NCBI RefSeq assembly: GCF_003473485.1
Contig: NC_053042.1
Location: forward strand, 33,570,762 to 33,634,761
Source: Medicago truncatula
Taxonomy: Eukaryota; Streptophyta; Magnoliopsida; Fabales; Fabaceae
Direction of reading: 5' to 3'
DNA length: 64,000 bases
Position numbers and translations under genes: made by a program
The notes under the pieces: generated by a model
Database searches by the model: none
Told to the model about the DNA's origin: nothing
What the model saw: the letters and a program-made list of their open reading frames with translations, nothing else
Shown here: positions 37,572 to 50,320 of the stretch, piece after piece
How positions within the stretch are numbered: the first letter of the stretch is position 1
Layout of the letters: the number at the start of each line of letters is the position of its first letter

Positions 37572-38250
37572 TATATTATTCTCAAACTGCTGTGCTCAAG
37601 TTTGATTGAACTTTGTACATTTACTCAGCTGTTTCTAATTTGGCTGTTGCAAACTTGCAATGATGAATTAATATTGATTCAATGATCTTGATTTTTCCAA
37701 TGTTGTTTGATGTTAGGTAGTTTGTGTGTGCCAGCTTAGCTTAAAATATTTCCCTGAATTGTTTGTTGTCCTCCTTGAACTGATACTTAAAACAAAATTC
37801 TAGACTCTTTAGTTTCGGCCTGTAACACTCTTTTGTGCTGCAATTAAATTGTAGAAATTACTAAGTGTATATAAATAAAAAATATTATATTTTGCTTAGG
37901 TTGAAATATTTGCCTTGAAAATTCAAAAGAAAGATGTTTCTATGTTTGAATATTTGACCGACTTTTACTGGACATTGTTCTGATGGGGCAATCATTGCAA
38001 TCACATATGGAGTGATATAAGGTTCATTAATTATTATATATATTGTTTAATTAGAACTAAGATTCCACAGTTGGACTGCCTTCACTTTTAATTTTGGCAA
38101 TATTGATTTTGATGTTATGCTCCTCTATTTCTATTCAATTGTAAGTTTGGGAACTGTCCAAACTATTAATATGCATCATATATCAATTAGATTATCGTGA
38201 TAATAACACAAATTACAGAAGTTTTCTGCTGTCAACGAACCAATAAAAGA
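36767..38250. repeat. Copy B of the segmental duplication (partner 7807-9350)
   Basis: Contains the 3' half of the intact F-box gene and its downstream flank. It is the likely parent because the gene here is complete. Confidence 0.88.
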
Positions 38251-39224
38251 CATTATTGTGGTCTATTCATATTTTTCATCGACGATAATATATAGAAACA
38301 CCACTAGCCATAGGTATAAAAAAGAAGGATGGTAAATCGCGGGTAAAAGGCAGGCCTAAGAGTTCTTTGGAGAAAAAATACAAAAGAAGCAAAGGCATTC
38401 ACAAGTGTAGTCCTGTGACACAAAACTATTCAACCACCATGCCAATTATGCAGGTACTACACAATAGTAACTTATATTTCTTTGTTTGAGTCTAAATTAT
38501 TTTGTTCAATATTTTATCTATTAAATTTGTTTTTGATTGTTGTATGTGCAGAATTTTCCATTTTCACATACATATTAAGATCTAGTAGCAGCTAGTATTA
38601 GTACATCACAAGTTAGATTATATTCATCACACGGTTTATTTTTCTTTTTTGTACTTGAAGATTTTGCATTTTTTTTCTTCTTCTTTTTCCAGCTTTATTA
38701 TGTGTGTCATACTCGTATCATATCACCTTCAAATTTAGGCTAGTGACAAGAATAACAAAAATTGAGAACACAGAGAAGAATTTCGTCGTTCTACTTATGC
38801 TTATCATGGACAAGAGCATCTAAGTCAGTCTTATGCTTAACTCAACAAATGTAGAGCCTCAAGCACCATCTGCAGAGTTTCAATTTCAACCAAGTCATTT
38901 GGTATTTTAAGCACTCAATGCTTTATCACTAATGTTGTCAATACTCATTACAAGCAAAAAAAATTAATCACCAATATATTTTTTGTTGGTGTAGGAATTT
39001 AGCTTACATGATCATCTTCTGGTGGAAACAAGGAGACCAGTTGACATGATTCTTCACGCTCATCGGAAGATTGGAAGATGTTTGGCTACATATTACATAT
39101 ATTTATTTTATCTATAATATATTTATCTATATATATCATATTTGTTTTTTTTCTGTATCGATTGAGACTTATATACTGTCTTATTATCATTTACCGGCAT
39201 AGAAAAGAGTTATGTAGCAACTAA
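38251..39224. other. F-box 3' flank with unassigned exon-like pieces
   Basis: At 38322-38453 a frame rich in basic residues (KGRPKSSLEKKYKRSKG ... MPIMQ) ends at a GTACTA donor-like site. It vaguely recalls FAR1-family tails. Further pieces near 38745-38900 and 39008-39080 are open only briefly and contain stops. I do not assign a gene. Confidence 0.25.
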
Positions 39225-39324
39225 TCTTTCTACTATACTATTTAGAAAAATCAATGCTTGTTTTTTTACCATTTTACCCTTATTAAGGGTATTTTAGTAA
39301 ATTAGTAATTGGAGAATGTTATCT

Positions 39325-39333
39325 TATATATAC
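39325..39333 (+). promoter_or_regulatory. Putative TATA box inside the Helitron
   Basis: TATATATAC is followed by a duplicated pyrimidine-rich tract (CAGAATTTTTTTCCCTTCTC twice, 39333-39390) and then by an ATG at 39456 whose short frame (MQSYSHDLIAISYFQE) ends at a GTAAG donor (39523). This looks like a captured promoter, leader and first exon. Confidence 0.45.
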
Positions 39334-41052
39334 AGAATTTTTTTCCCTTCTCTCTCTAAACTTCAGAATTTTTTTCCCTTCTCTTTCTAAAACCCCCCTC
39401 TCACTATTCATCATCTTCTCCAAATCTTTCTCCCTTTTCACTCAAAATTACCAACATGCAAAGCTACAGTCATGACTTAATTGCTATCTCATACTTCCAG
39501 GAAGCTCCATTTTCTGAAATTGGTAAGTAGCTGAACTCAACCACAAGCTCACAAGTTTTGAACTGTTGCCATCAGATTGTTTAGAAAGTAGCAATTAAGT
39601 TGTTGTGGGGTATGTTTGATGTTTTAGTGTTTGGGTTAAAATTGAAGTCTTTAGAAGCAATAAGCTGTCAATTAAGTTGTTTTGCAGAAGCTTAAGTTGG
39701 AATACAAGTTGTTGCAGGTATGGTTGTGTATTCTTTATATTACCAATGCTATATTTAAGTTACCATATGAGTAGTTGGTGAACTAATAAACTATTTTGGG
39801 AGTTGACAGAATTGCTTAAATCATAATTGAGCTGTTTTAGAAAGTGATTATAGAGGATTAGGGCAAGGGCAGAAGTGGATAAATTGTAATTAGGCTGCTG
39901 ATTCAGATACAAGCTAGGAATAAGCTGTTTTTGGAAGAAGTTTGGTGAAACTCGTATTTGGGACAGGGCTCCACTAAAACGGTAAGAACTCACTCCCTGT
40001 AACTTGGAATCAAGTGATTTTTGATGCTATGGTTAGATAACGAAATTCCGGACGTTTTGGTACCAGTTTCATTGATTTTGGTCCAGATTTGAAGTCTGTA
40101 GACGATTTTGAAGTTGGGGGCAGAAGTAGGATTTTGTGCTGAACCATGAATATAAGTTGTTTTCTTTTGATTTCTTTGCAATTCTAATATCATTATTTTA
40201 GATGCGTGGTTTTTTATGATGTTCTTTCATTTAATTATTATTGGATTTGAGTTTTGATCTAATCAAAATAATTGCGAAGATGTTCATCTGATGTTCATTT
40301 AACCATATTTTATATGGATGGTTTAGAGCAAAGGAAAGATGAGATAGAGCAACCAACCACTTCTGCAATTGGCGAGTATAAACATTTTGTCAAAGGTTTG
40401 TGCTTTTTTATGTGGCCATGTAGTTGTGAATTGATTTCAAATGTATTATGTATTGGAGGATGTGTTATGGTTAGAATAATAAACATAATCATATTTGATA
40501 ATATGGGATTTTTGTCATGTCTCTAGGTTCTTGCTTAGCAAAATAAGCGTGATATAGCAGATTTGCAAGTATGAAGGTTTGTTCTTTCAGCTAATGAGCT
40601 AGGCATGGCTATTTTTTTAGTTCATGAAACTTGGAAATGCCATTTGTTGAATACTTGAACAATATCTCAAACTTTGTCTGATGTCAAGATACTTACTTCA
40701 TCTCACAAATTAAATAATAGAGCTATATCATATTTTAATTAAACTTTTGAAGGGTGATTCTGTTTCTGTTGTTAAGCTGCTCATAAGAAAATTCTGGCTG
40801 ATATAAAATTCTGTTTCTGTTAATTTGTTTGCTATTGTTGATTGTTGATATTCAAATCTAAAATTGATTATCTTCTTATATGCAATGCAGAAGATTAGTG
40901 CAAGCCGACAAATAGTGAGTCTTGAAAACCAATGGTGCATTGACACCTGCTGCTTTCATTTCTTATTTTTTGTTATGTATCTGTGCTAGATTTCAGTTTT
41001 TATTTTTGTGCTAGATAGTAGCTAGACTATTCAAAATATTGTATTTGTATAG

Positions 41053-41410
41053 GCATGATTGGTCGAAAGCTGTAGAGATATGAGTGAAGGATATGAAAGT
41101 GTTTGCTACGTTTAATGAAGAACTGTTCAAGGAAATCACATAACTATTGACATTGGAGAATTTTAGGTACTTATTTAAGTTTAAATTCTTTTTTACATTT
41201 CCTATTTTCAGTTTGTAAGATGTAGCCATTGAGTTTCGGTTATTATTATAGGGAAAATGAACAGTTGTCAAAGTATGGTGATGCTAAGTCTGTGCGGGCA
41301 GTCACGTTGGTTGAGCTTAAAATGCACATTGAAGCCAATCCATTATTTCCTGACAAATTGCAATTTCCTAACCTAAAAAACTCAATGTTAAGGACACTCA
41401 TCAATCAAAG
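41053..41410 (+). pseudogene. TOPLESS-like corepressor fragment, two exons
   Basis: Exon a (about 41053-41166) encodes a stretch like HDWSKAVEI*VKDMKVFATF followed by NEELFKEIT*LLTLENF. Exon b (41252-41410) continues RENEQLSKYGDAKSVR and IEANPLFPDKLQFPNLK to LRTLINQ. This is the CTLH/CRA part of the N-terminal tetramerisation region of TPL/TPR corepressors, which bind EAR-motif repressors. The exon junction falls inside the Arg codon, restored by splicing, and the intron is GT-AG. Two in-frame stops in exon a (TGA, TAA) and the absence of the rest of the gene (LisH, WD40) make it a pseudogene. It lies inside the Helitron in sense orientation. Confidence 0.85.
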
Positions 41411-42716
41411 GTAATATTTTCTTATGGTTCAATTCTTCGACGACACATTTGACTGTTGCTTTGTCTGAATGCATCGTTTCTATTAGTTGTTGATCTTTGT
41501 TATAGTGCTAAGCTTTGCGTTGAAGATATTCACTTTCTAGCAGTTGTTTAGGTTGTGTTCTATTGGCAATGAACTTATTTTCTTTTCTTTGAAAAAACAT
41601 TATAGCTTGAATTGGTTTAAATTTAGTAGAGTTGAAGTTCTCTAATTGAGTAATTGAATGATGATTTTAGGAATCCCAGTAGATTTAATGATTAAACTAT
41701 GTCTATTACCTTTGAATACTATATTTGATTCTAAATTGATGATTAAACTGATTGGGCTGTTTGGGGACTGTTTTTGGATGAATTTTGACATGTTTAATGC
41801 TGGAAAATTGGGTCAAATCTGCAGAATTGTAGATGGCCTTGCTGTTTGTGAGGCAATTATGACATGGTGATTTTCTTTTTCTTTTTTGGGTTACTTTTAT
41901 TGGTATTTGCTAATCATGATTATATTTATGAGTGCTATTTTTGTTGAAGGGTTATTGCTTTATACTGTTATTATTATTTTACTTTGTGGTTGTAATATAA
42001 ACTTTCATGATGACTTTTGGATTAGCCCATGAAAAAAAGATATATTTTTTTTTTTTTTGATGTGATCTTCCTCCTCTATTTACAATCTATTGGGTTTACC
42101 AAAATTAGTATATTGTGTTGAAATTTGAAAGAGTGTATGGTTTTGCCTGTCTACCATTTCTTTTATTAACTCATGGTTGTTAATTGAACCAATAATTATG
42201 TTTTATTCATATTTTTGGCATTCATTTTCCTGGTTTGAAATGGAACAATACCTTTTTACAAATTAAGCTTATTCTGTAGAAGATGGGCATAGAAAAATAA
42301 ATTAAATTTCTATCTGATAACAAGTCTGACATAATATTCACAAAGAGAGAAACAATATGACTGCTGATATAATTTGGTTTGAAATTTTAACGATTTGAGA
42401 AGAAATGTAACTGATGTATTCATTCCACCATTGATGCCGCGATTTGATGCAGCACTTTACCTTTAACTTGATGTGCAGGCTCTCCTTTTTTATTTGATGA
42501 AATCATTGTAACTTGGTCTGTTATATGCTTCAACTCTTTTTCAATCTTTTTTACTTGATTCTTCAGCAATATTAATTGATTCAAATGTACTGTTCGATAT
42601 AGATTCTCTATTAGACTGGTGATATTCTCTTGGTATTTTTTTTTTCTTCTTTTAAATTGAACTTGGTAGTGCTCAAAGCTTCATTTTTTACTCTTCTACA
42701 TTCACATATTTTGCAG

Positions 42717-43022
42717 GCTGGTCTTTTTGTATATGACATTTTCTGGGTTTTCTTCACTCATGTGATGGTTAGCGTTGCGAAATCATTTGAAGCTCCAATC
42801 AAGGTTAAAATCTTTGCTGAGTGCAATGGAAATATTTGTTTGTAATTCTGTATACATCTGTGTTAATTTTTGTAGTCTACTGGCCATGATAACTATCTGA
42901 TAAAAAAACTTATGAAGTTCTTTCTAATTATGTTAATTAAATTGTTTTGCAGCTTTTGTTCCCCACAGCAGATTCTGCAAGGCTATTTTCAATGCTTGGA
43001 CTTGGTGATATTGTTATCCCAG
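42717..43022 (+). pseudogene. Signal peptide peptidase (SPP) fragment, two exons
   Basis: Exon 1 (42717-42803, after TTTTGCAG) encodes AGLFVYDIFWVFFTHVMVSV then AKSFEAPIK. Exon 2 (42953-43022, after TTTTGCAG) encodes LLFPTADSARLFSMLGLGDI and VIPG, ending at GTAGG. These are the two catalytic segments of the presenilin-type intramembrane aspartyl protease SPP: the YD motif and the GLGD motif, both intact. SPP cleaves signal peptides in the ER membrane. The remaining seven or so membrane segments are missing, and the family's Pro in FFTPVM is His here. The fragment is open but cannot encode an active protease by itself. It sits in the Helitron, in sense with it and with the TOPLESS fragment. 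Confidence 0.87.
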
Positions 43023-45193
43023 GTAGGATTATTACTATGTTGATGCATTGATGTCTTTATTTTGTGAAATTGAATCTAAAAATACAGTTTAGTTCTTAGT
43101 ATAAATTTGGTGTTAGATTTTTTCAAACTGTGCTGGGTAGATTGAGACAATGGAGAAGGGACAAATAATTTTGACTTATTTACATTGTGCATTTCTCCTT
43201 GCTGTCACAACATGACTTCAAGTTTTTGGGACTTAAAATTGCCATGAATTTGCTAGAAATGGTTTGTTAAAATGTCTGCTCTAACCGGTCCTATGGGAAC
43301 TGTAATACTAATGAAAAATGTATAAGGGAATGGATGGAATGGAAAGGATATGTATCCCTTATTCTCCCTGTTTGGATGATTAATTAATGGAACAAAGTGG
43401 AAGGGTCACAAATGTAAAGTTTCTTTATAGGTTCCACAACCTGCAATTTGAATGGGAACAAAGAAACGAGGGTTCGAAAAGGAAATGGCTACTCTCTGTT
43501 TCTTCCCTTTTATAAGTTTGTAAACTTCCAAACAATGAGATTTTTCATTAACCCTTTCATTATTTATACATATATAAATATAGTGATAGAGTTAGAAAAA
43601 CTGTTTTGACAATTTGCAAGAATAGTTCGTCATGCATTTGGAGACTAATATACATTGCAGGGAGGTACATTTACTATGTCCTCTTTATTAGCTGTATTTG
43701 TTGTTTCTCATAATGATCATCTTCCTACCTTTGCTTCTACATGAGCAGCTGAGAGGAGGGTCGTTCCAGGTTCAGGTGGTGAAGAATTCAAGTTTGCTTC
43801 CTTGAGGCTGTTACCCTCAGCTGTGATCATCGTGTTATAAATGGTAATTATTCTTAATCTGATGTTGTTACTTATGCTATATAATTTACTGATCATTGAC
43901 ATATATTACTTTACTGTTTAGTGGAGCTAAATCCCTTTTGTGACTTAAATTTAGCCTTATTTTTGTCATCATGGGTTGAATCACCATTTTTCCTTGATAT
44001 TGTGATTGTCTGAGTCTGACAATTTAGTCCCTCAAATATAGGAAATGACAATTTAGTCCATTGAATTAAAAAAAACGTCAATTAATAGTCATTTTCTCAA
44101 ATTTAACACCACAATTTTAAATGTTCTATATTATCCAACTCTCATGCATGCAAGAGAGAAGCTAATATGGAGGCATTTCATAAGTTTTTATGGATGTTTT
44201 TTAAAGTGATATTTTGGAGGGACTAAATTGATTGAGGCTCTCCAATTTAAGAGCTAAATCATCCGATTCCCAAAATTTTAATAATCAAAATGGTGATCCG
44301 CTCAAAGAAAACATGCTAACAATATGTTTATTATTCTGTTCAGGGGCGATTGGTGCCGAATGGTTGAAAGCATTCAAAGGCTGTATTGAGAATCCATAAA
44401 CCATGTTGTTGTAAGTAGAAGGCTCCGATGAAGTACTCAATTCCTTTTTTCGAGTGATATTGTATGCGGGAGATAAGATTTGATCACCGGGTATTTACCC
44501 ATTTGGGTTTGGTTGATTGTATCCCTGACCAATTTTTTATTTAAGTATTTACTCTCTTACAATAAATTTTGCAAATTTGTAATTTTTTTAATAAGTGAGG
44601 GTAGATAAGGCATTGAATTTTGAGCCCTGAAATCATCTTCTTAGAAGAGAATCCGCCCTTTATACAGGCAAACGAGGATCTAACATTTTCTTTGTTGGAT
44701 GGTGTGAATAATTGAAACACTAATTTTATTTTATTGGCATCTCACCTTGTGTTGATCGAGTATACATTTCGGTAACATGCGAACTTGAAATCATCAACTC
44801 AATTTATATCTAAGGTTATATGATTGTTGAATAATTACTGGAGTTTTCTATTTATTCAAACCCTAATTATAGTTTGATAGTCTAAATATTTGATATATGA
44901 GTATCAGCAGTTAAAACATATGTGATTTGTCGAATTGCTTTTTTCTATTTCAAGCTGAGATGAAGGGAATATTATCAACTTTTGTAAGTGTCTCTTGGTT
45001 AATTTTTTTCTTCTTTTTTCTTCCTCTCTAGACTAGCATTAGACAATGAAGAAACCAAAATTCTTATTATGCAACCTTCGTTCTCAAATTTACGAAGAAT
45101 GGCAATGTCGCGTAATTTGAACATCTCTTCTTTAGAACAAATTTTTTAAAAAATACGTAATTCAACCCGTGCGAAGCACGGGTTTGTAACTAG

Positions 45194-48100
45194 TTTTTTA
45201 TTTAATATTTGAGACCATTGTTTAGTAGGGAGAGATATACCAGTGCATAATATTATTAGTAATGAAATTGGTTTGACAGTAAGAAAGGCAGCAGCAATCA
45301 TAAGAATTCCATTTGATTTGCTTGTCTTCCATTGGTTTATTTTGATATCAGTGGGACATAAATCACACACTAACTATGTAGCAGAGAAAGAACTGAGAAC
45401 AATTGATTTTACAACACTATATTTTCATTCACAACATGATACTACACAATGGTTGCTTCATGCCTTTCTATAGGCTTAGTTTCTTAATACACAAGCTAAA
45501 TGAAAATCTTAAATGTTAAGTAAATAAGACGGTGCTGCAGCTGTACTATACATGCAGTGCTGCAGTTTGTTCATGTACATGCTTATCTCAATATAACGGA
45601 CAAGCAATAGCAAAAACTATTTAGGCTATTTCATTTTCCTTTTGGTCCAATCATAATAGTTTCTTAATGACTAAGTATTAGAATTCCGCTCTTATCTCAG
45701 CACAAAACACTCGCGACCAACTGAAATTACCAATTTACCCCTGCGTTATTTAAGTAACTCTGCGTTACTTAACTCAGGCAAGTGTTAATTCCAGTATGAG
45801 TTAAGTTGTGCAGCACATGTTAAGAGCGCACATTTTGACACCTGTGTTACTTAACTAATAAAGGGGTATTTTTGGTATTTCAGTTGGGCGTGAGCAAAAT
45901 ATGTTGGGAGAAGAGCAAAATTCTAAGTATTATGCGTCTTCTCCATTATTCTAGTAACTTGATTTAATTTCTAACATAATTTAATTTTTTTTTTTTGACA
46001 AATTCTAACATAATTGTTCTTTAGCACTAGCAATAAGCGGAAAAAACTTTATAGGCCATACACCACCAAATCAAAACATAAGAAAAAGCAAAGCATAAAA
46101 CCTAACAATACAATAAGAATGCAACTCTGCTAAGATGAGGTAGCAGGTCCGAAACTCAAAGAAACACCAAAATATAATGCCCTCCAAACCAAGTTCAGCC
46201 TCAAATCGCCACTGACCCCGAACCATTAATGGTGATCGAGACTCCCATAAATTCTCCTTTGTAGAAAGACAATAAAAGACAACCATAAACACATTCAAAC
46301 TGCAAAAGAATTGGCTGCAGACGGATGAAGAAAATGCAGAAAAACAGTCTAAAGCTGCTTCCTCACCTTAGAAATGCAGCATGCGGTACACAACTAGCAG
46401 AAAGTTTCACTGCCAGCTCCAACAACAGTGTCATTACTATGAATTTTAGTGCACCTTATTAATTTATTTTTCTATTGCAAAAACAAAACTGAGACCATGA
46501 TTTGTGTATAAAAAGGATTAAAAAAATTTAGTGCACCTTATTAATATTATTTCAATTGAGCTTTAGAATGATGGATATGGATATGCAATGCCTTCTCCAC
46601 ATCATGAACCAAGCACGACGTACCCTTAGTTGTGGGAGTTACAATTGTTTGCCTTTGTTTGTTCACCTTTTATTTATTAATTCATTTTTTATTTATCAAT
46701 ATTATAATTGTATGTGCCCGTGCCCGTGCCCATGCCATGCTATTCAGGTTTGCGATTTCATTCATTTGGGTGAGTTCTGTTATTTTTCTTGACTTCTTTT
46801 GATAAAATAATTCGTTGTAGAGAGAGCATCCTGAACCTTTTAAATAGTTTCTTGCTATGAAGTGATGTTCAACAACCAAATCATTGTTTAAGTGTTTATA
46901 AGAAAGGATGTGCAACACCTAATTGTTTTGAGCAATATGAGGATATATTGAGCTTTAGGTACGAGGACAAGTTAAATGTAAGCACACATGTCTTTGTCGA
47001 ACACTAGAATACATTGTACACCAACATCGACATGTGTTATACATCAACGTCTGTTGAAAGCTAGACACTTCTTCAATCGGAAGTATCTGTGCCACATACC
47101 TTATACATTAACCGAGTGTTTTCACAACATTTTGAAAAGGATCACATTTTGAAAAGAAAAAAAAAAGTCCTTCTTAAATCATTCCCAAAACTCACTTCTC
47201 AAATAGTAGTTTGTTTGAGGAAGCCTCTTTAATTTAATGCTTTGAAGTTTGAATGAGACATGTGTGTTGTAAGGAAAAATTGAAGAAGAATCATAACCAA
47301 GTCTCCATTTTCCGCGTCACCAAGTCTCCATTTCCGCGTATCCTACAAAATCTGAAAATTCTGCTTTTGATAGAGTCTAAATTTCCCAATCCAAATACAT
47401 TTGGATTTCATGATCGTTCTTACTAAAACACATCATTGCCCTGTTTGGATTGGCTTATTTTGAGCTTACGTGGGCTTATCTACTCCCATAATTTTTTTTT
47501 AAAGGTGTTTGGATAAATAAATAAAAATAATTTATCATAGTTTCATAAGCTGCTTATGTCATATTTTAATAAGCCTAAATTTTCAGCTTACCCTCCGACT
47601 TAACAAGAAGAAAATTATGTAACCTCATTCAATTCTCTCTAGATCTACTTTTTCAAAACATTTTTTTTTTTGTTAGTTATCTTTGCATGAGTAACAAAAT
47701 TGCTATACTTATCTTGCTAAAGTATAACACGTAACTAAGATTTTTATTATTTTTTTTAAGGAAGAATTTTATTATTTTTTTTGTTACATAACAAATTGAA
47801 ACTGAATAAAAATAAACAAACTTAACTTGTCTTTTTTTGGTAACAAACTGTATACTATATCTATTTTATTTTATTTTTGTTTTTAACTATTATTTATAAA
47901 GATTTTTTCAACAATGGTGTAAGACTATTAAACTTTTACATACATGATTATTTCTTACTATTATATTTATATTATTATAATTTTTTTTAAAAGAAAGCTT
48001 ATCATATATTATTATACTTGTGTGGGATGATGTTTAGACTATTTATTTACACCTCTAATGTTAATTTTGTCTTATATGAATATTGATTATACTATATATA
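45194..48100. other. Intergenic DNA between two Helitrons
   Basis: Contains the MULE-type MITE at 45681. At about 46040-46280 a mixed-composition stretch has a minus-strand frame of 75 codons without recognisable family. A short (GTGCCC)n tract lies near 46710. A PIF-like end CCCTGTTTGGATTGGCTTAT lies near 47442. No gene is supported. Confidence 0.4.
45671..45932. mobile_element. MULE-type MITE with 10-bp flanking repeat
   Basis: A 242-bp element (45681-45922) is flanked by CTAAGTATTA on both sides (45671-45680, 45923-45932); the true duplication is probably 9 bp. Inverted arms of about 50 bp include CGACCAACTGAAATTACC against GGTATTTCAGTTGGGCG. Confidence 0.85.
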
Positions 48101-48329
48101 CTAATGGAAAGACGGGCACTATCGTGCCCGTCTGTCCCCTCTTTCTACTGCGCTAACGCCTGTGATTATTTTGTTATATTTGTTTGTATAATTTTGATTT
48201 AAATTTTTAAATATTATGGAAATTATTGATATATTGATTTATAAACAAAATTATTTTTGAACTTAACATATTTTAGTTTGCCTGCATATAAAATTAAGGT
48301 AAAATAATGATCATTTATTGTTTATTCTA

Positions 48330-48700
48330 GGGTAAATACCTCTTTTCGTCCCTGTAATATTAGCGAATTTCGGTTTTAGTCTCTGTAAAAAAAAGATTTA
48401 GATTTTGTCCCCGTAATTTCATATTCTTCCACTTTTTGTCACTCCTTTCATCACATCGGCAGAATCTGCATAAATTATGTCCCTATAATTTCATATTCCT
48501 CCCACTTTGGTCCCTGTATTTTCAGATTCCTCCACTTTTGGTCCCTCATTTTACGTGCATGCAGATTCTGCTTACGTGGTGGAATGAGGGACCAAAAGTG
48601 GAAGAATCTGAAATTACATGGACAAAATCTAATTTTTTTTTTTACAGTGACTAAAACCGGAATTCGCTAATATTACATAAACGAAAAGAGGTATTTACCC
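48330..48700. mobile_element. TIR element nested in the second Helitron
   Basis: The ends GGGTAAATACCTCTTTTCG and CGAAAAGAGGTATTTACCC enclose 371 bp, with internal complementary segments (CCACTTTTGGTCCCTCATT against GGGACCAAAAGTGGA). It probably belongs to the MULE group by its resemblance to the 33888 element. No clear target duplication. Confidence 0.75.
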
Positions 48701-48900
48701 TTATGGGTAAATACATCTAAGTATAAATGACATAAATGTGTGTGTTGTGAAAAAGAAACATCATAAATAAATGTATAAATGACATGTTATGTAAAAGAAA
48801 CATCGTTATGATTGCGATAAAAGAATATCTTTAAAAACTACATTTTTCGTAAAGTCTCCATCTTCTCCTTCTATTTTCCCTTATTTAATGAAAACTTTTG

Positions 48901-49396
48901 TTGAATTTTGAGAAACTCCTCTTGGTAAAGCTACATATAATTGACCATAGCTGAAAACATGTCGTGGAAGATAGATTCTGACATTGAGAATGGTATGTCC
49001 TTGCGACTTATTTATGGTAATAGCAAAACTTAGTTTAGGGAAGTAATGAACTCGCATTTGTTTTTAATTTAATTATTGGTAAGAATGCTCTTTTTTCAGC
49101 ATTACTTCATGTTAGGATTTCCACATCCAACATATTGTTAAATAAACAACGACATAACAATCGTGTTTCATTACATAGGCCATATCTAGGGTCTATGTTT
49201 CGCAAAAACATCAAAGGTGCACCTTCTTTTACCTTGAGCAGTTGAGTTTAAGAATTCTTGTTGATATAAGTTATGAGTATTCTCTTCAACCTCGTTAAAC
49301 GACAACAAATTATGTTATTCTCCTGAAAACTAATTGATAATTATGTCATTCAATTTTTGAACATCATCATTTGTAGGTGTAATTATGGCTCTTTCG
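48901..49396 (-). pseudogene. Helitron Rep/helicase (PIF1-type) C-terminal remnant
   Basis: Reading from 49396 downward: RAIITPTNDDVQKLNDIII, then LLSFNEVEENTHNLYQQEFL, GAPLMLLRNIDPRYGLCNGT, and in the last part FAITINKSQGHTILNVRIYL and VFSYGQLYVALPR. These are the conserved C-terminal helicase motifs of plant Helitron RepHel proteins, where SQGQT and YVAL(S)R are superfamily-1 motifs. Several stops and frame changes separate the pieces. The Rep domain and N-terminal helicase motifs are absent. Confidence 0.88.
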
Positions 49397-50320
49397 ACCA
49401 CACACACACACACACACATATATGAATTATGATAATACTCATCGCCTTTGAATCACATACACTCCTCATATTAGATGTGTCTGAACAGGTGTTGCATCCG
49501 CATCCATAAATATAATTACCTTAAATTATGTGATTTTCTCAAATCATCAATATTATTGGCGTGTCAGTATCCATATTGTATCTGGTGTCGGTGTTTGTAT
49601 CCATAAATTAGAGTTCCTCTCTTTTTATGGCCTCTCAGATGGTGGTTGAATGTAACCATAAACAAAAGATGGTAGTTTGAAGCTTTCTAGTGCTTCTGTT
49701 TTTAGTTGTTGGTAACATGAATGTGATTATTGTTTAACAATTTTGAATTGTTTAAATGGTTTTAACACTTTGATTTCACTGTATTTTGTTAGATATTCAA
49801 TGGAGGCCATGAGAGTAGTTTATCAATTGTATACATGCCAAACGTTTGGAATCACAAAGAAAAAAGCAATGCTTTTATTCCTTTAAACGACAATGGAATG
49901 AGCTTAACGGCAGGGGATGTTATTGCTTATTTTACCGTTATTTAATAATTAAAAAAATCACGGTTCTCTTTATATAAAAAAAAAAGAAGAAGAAGAAGTC
50001 ATGCTATCATAGTTTGTATAAGCAATTATAAACCAGCAAAGTCAAATAATTCTTAAAATTAATCATAAACAATTTGAATCATAATCGCTTATAAACAAGC
50101 AAAGTCAAATATATAATCCATAAAATTAATCGACTTTGATTAGTTGTAACATGAAAGAAAAAGAAAAAAATAAACAGGTTAATTCTGAATTCTAATGCAA
50201 AGAGGGTTGAGAGAGGTTAAGAAAAACAAAACAATGCAGGAACAAACTATTAAATGTAACCCTACTTATTAATATTTAATATAGTGCTAACAAATTTTTT
50301 TCTAAAATATTGAGTCCTAG

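Larger units (their letters stand above)
39225..45193 (+). mobile_element. Helitron (5,969 bp) carrying captured gene fragments
   Basis: The 5' end is TCTTTCTACTATACTATTTA, directly after an A. The 3' end has a perfect 9-bp hairpin (AACCCGTGC-GAA-GCACGGGTT, 45164-45184), nine further bases ending in CTAG (45190-45193), then T. Insertion between A and T, a TC start and a hairpin-CTAG end are the defining Helitron features; no target duplication is expected. No Rep/helicase is visible inside, so it is non-autonomous. It holds TOPLESS-like exons (41053-41410) and signal-peptide-peptidase exons (42717-43022), both in the element's sense direction, plus other exon-like pieces that I cannot name (39457-39522, 40880-40920, 43747-43840, 44343-44410). 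Confidence 0.9.

Noticed and set aside
49400..49421. (AC)n tract as part of a CRISPR-like or regulatory array
   Set aside because: Simple microsatellite; there are no spacers, and the DNA is plant nuclear.
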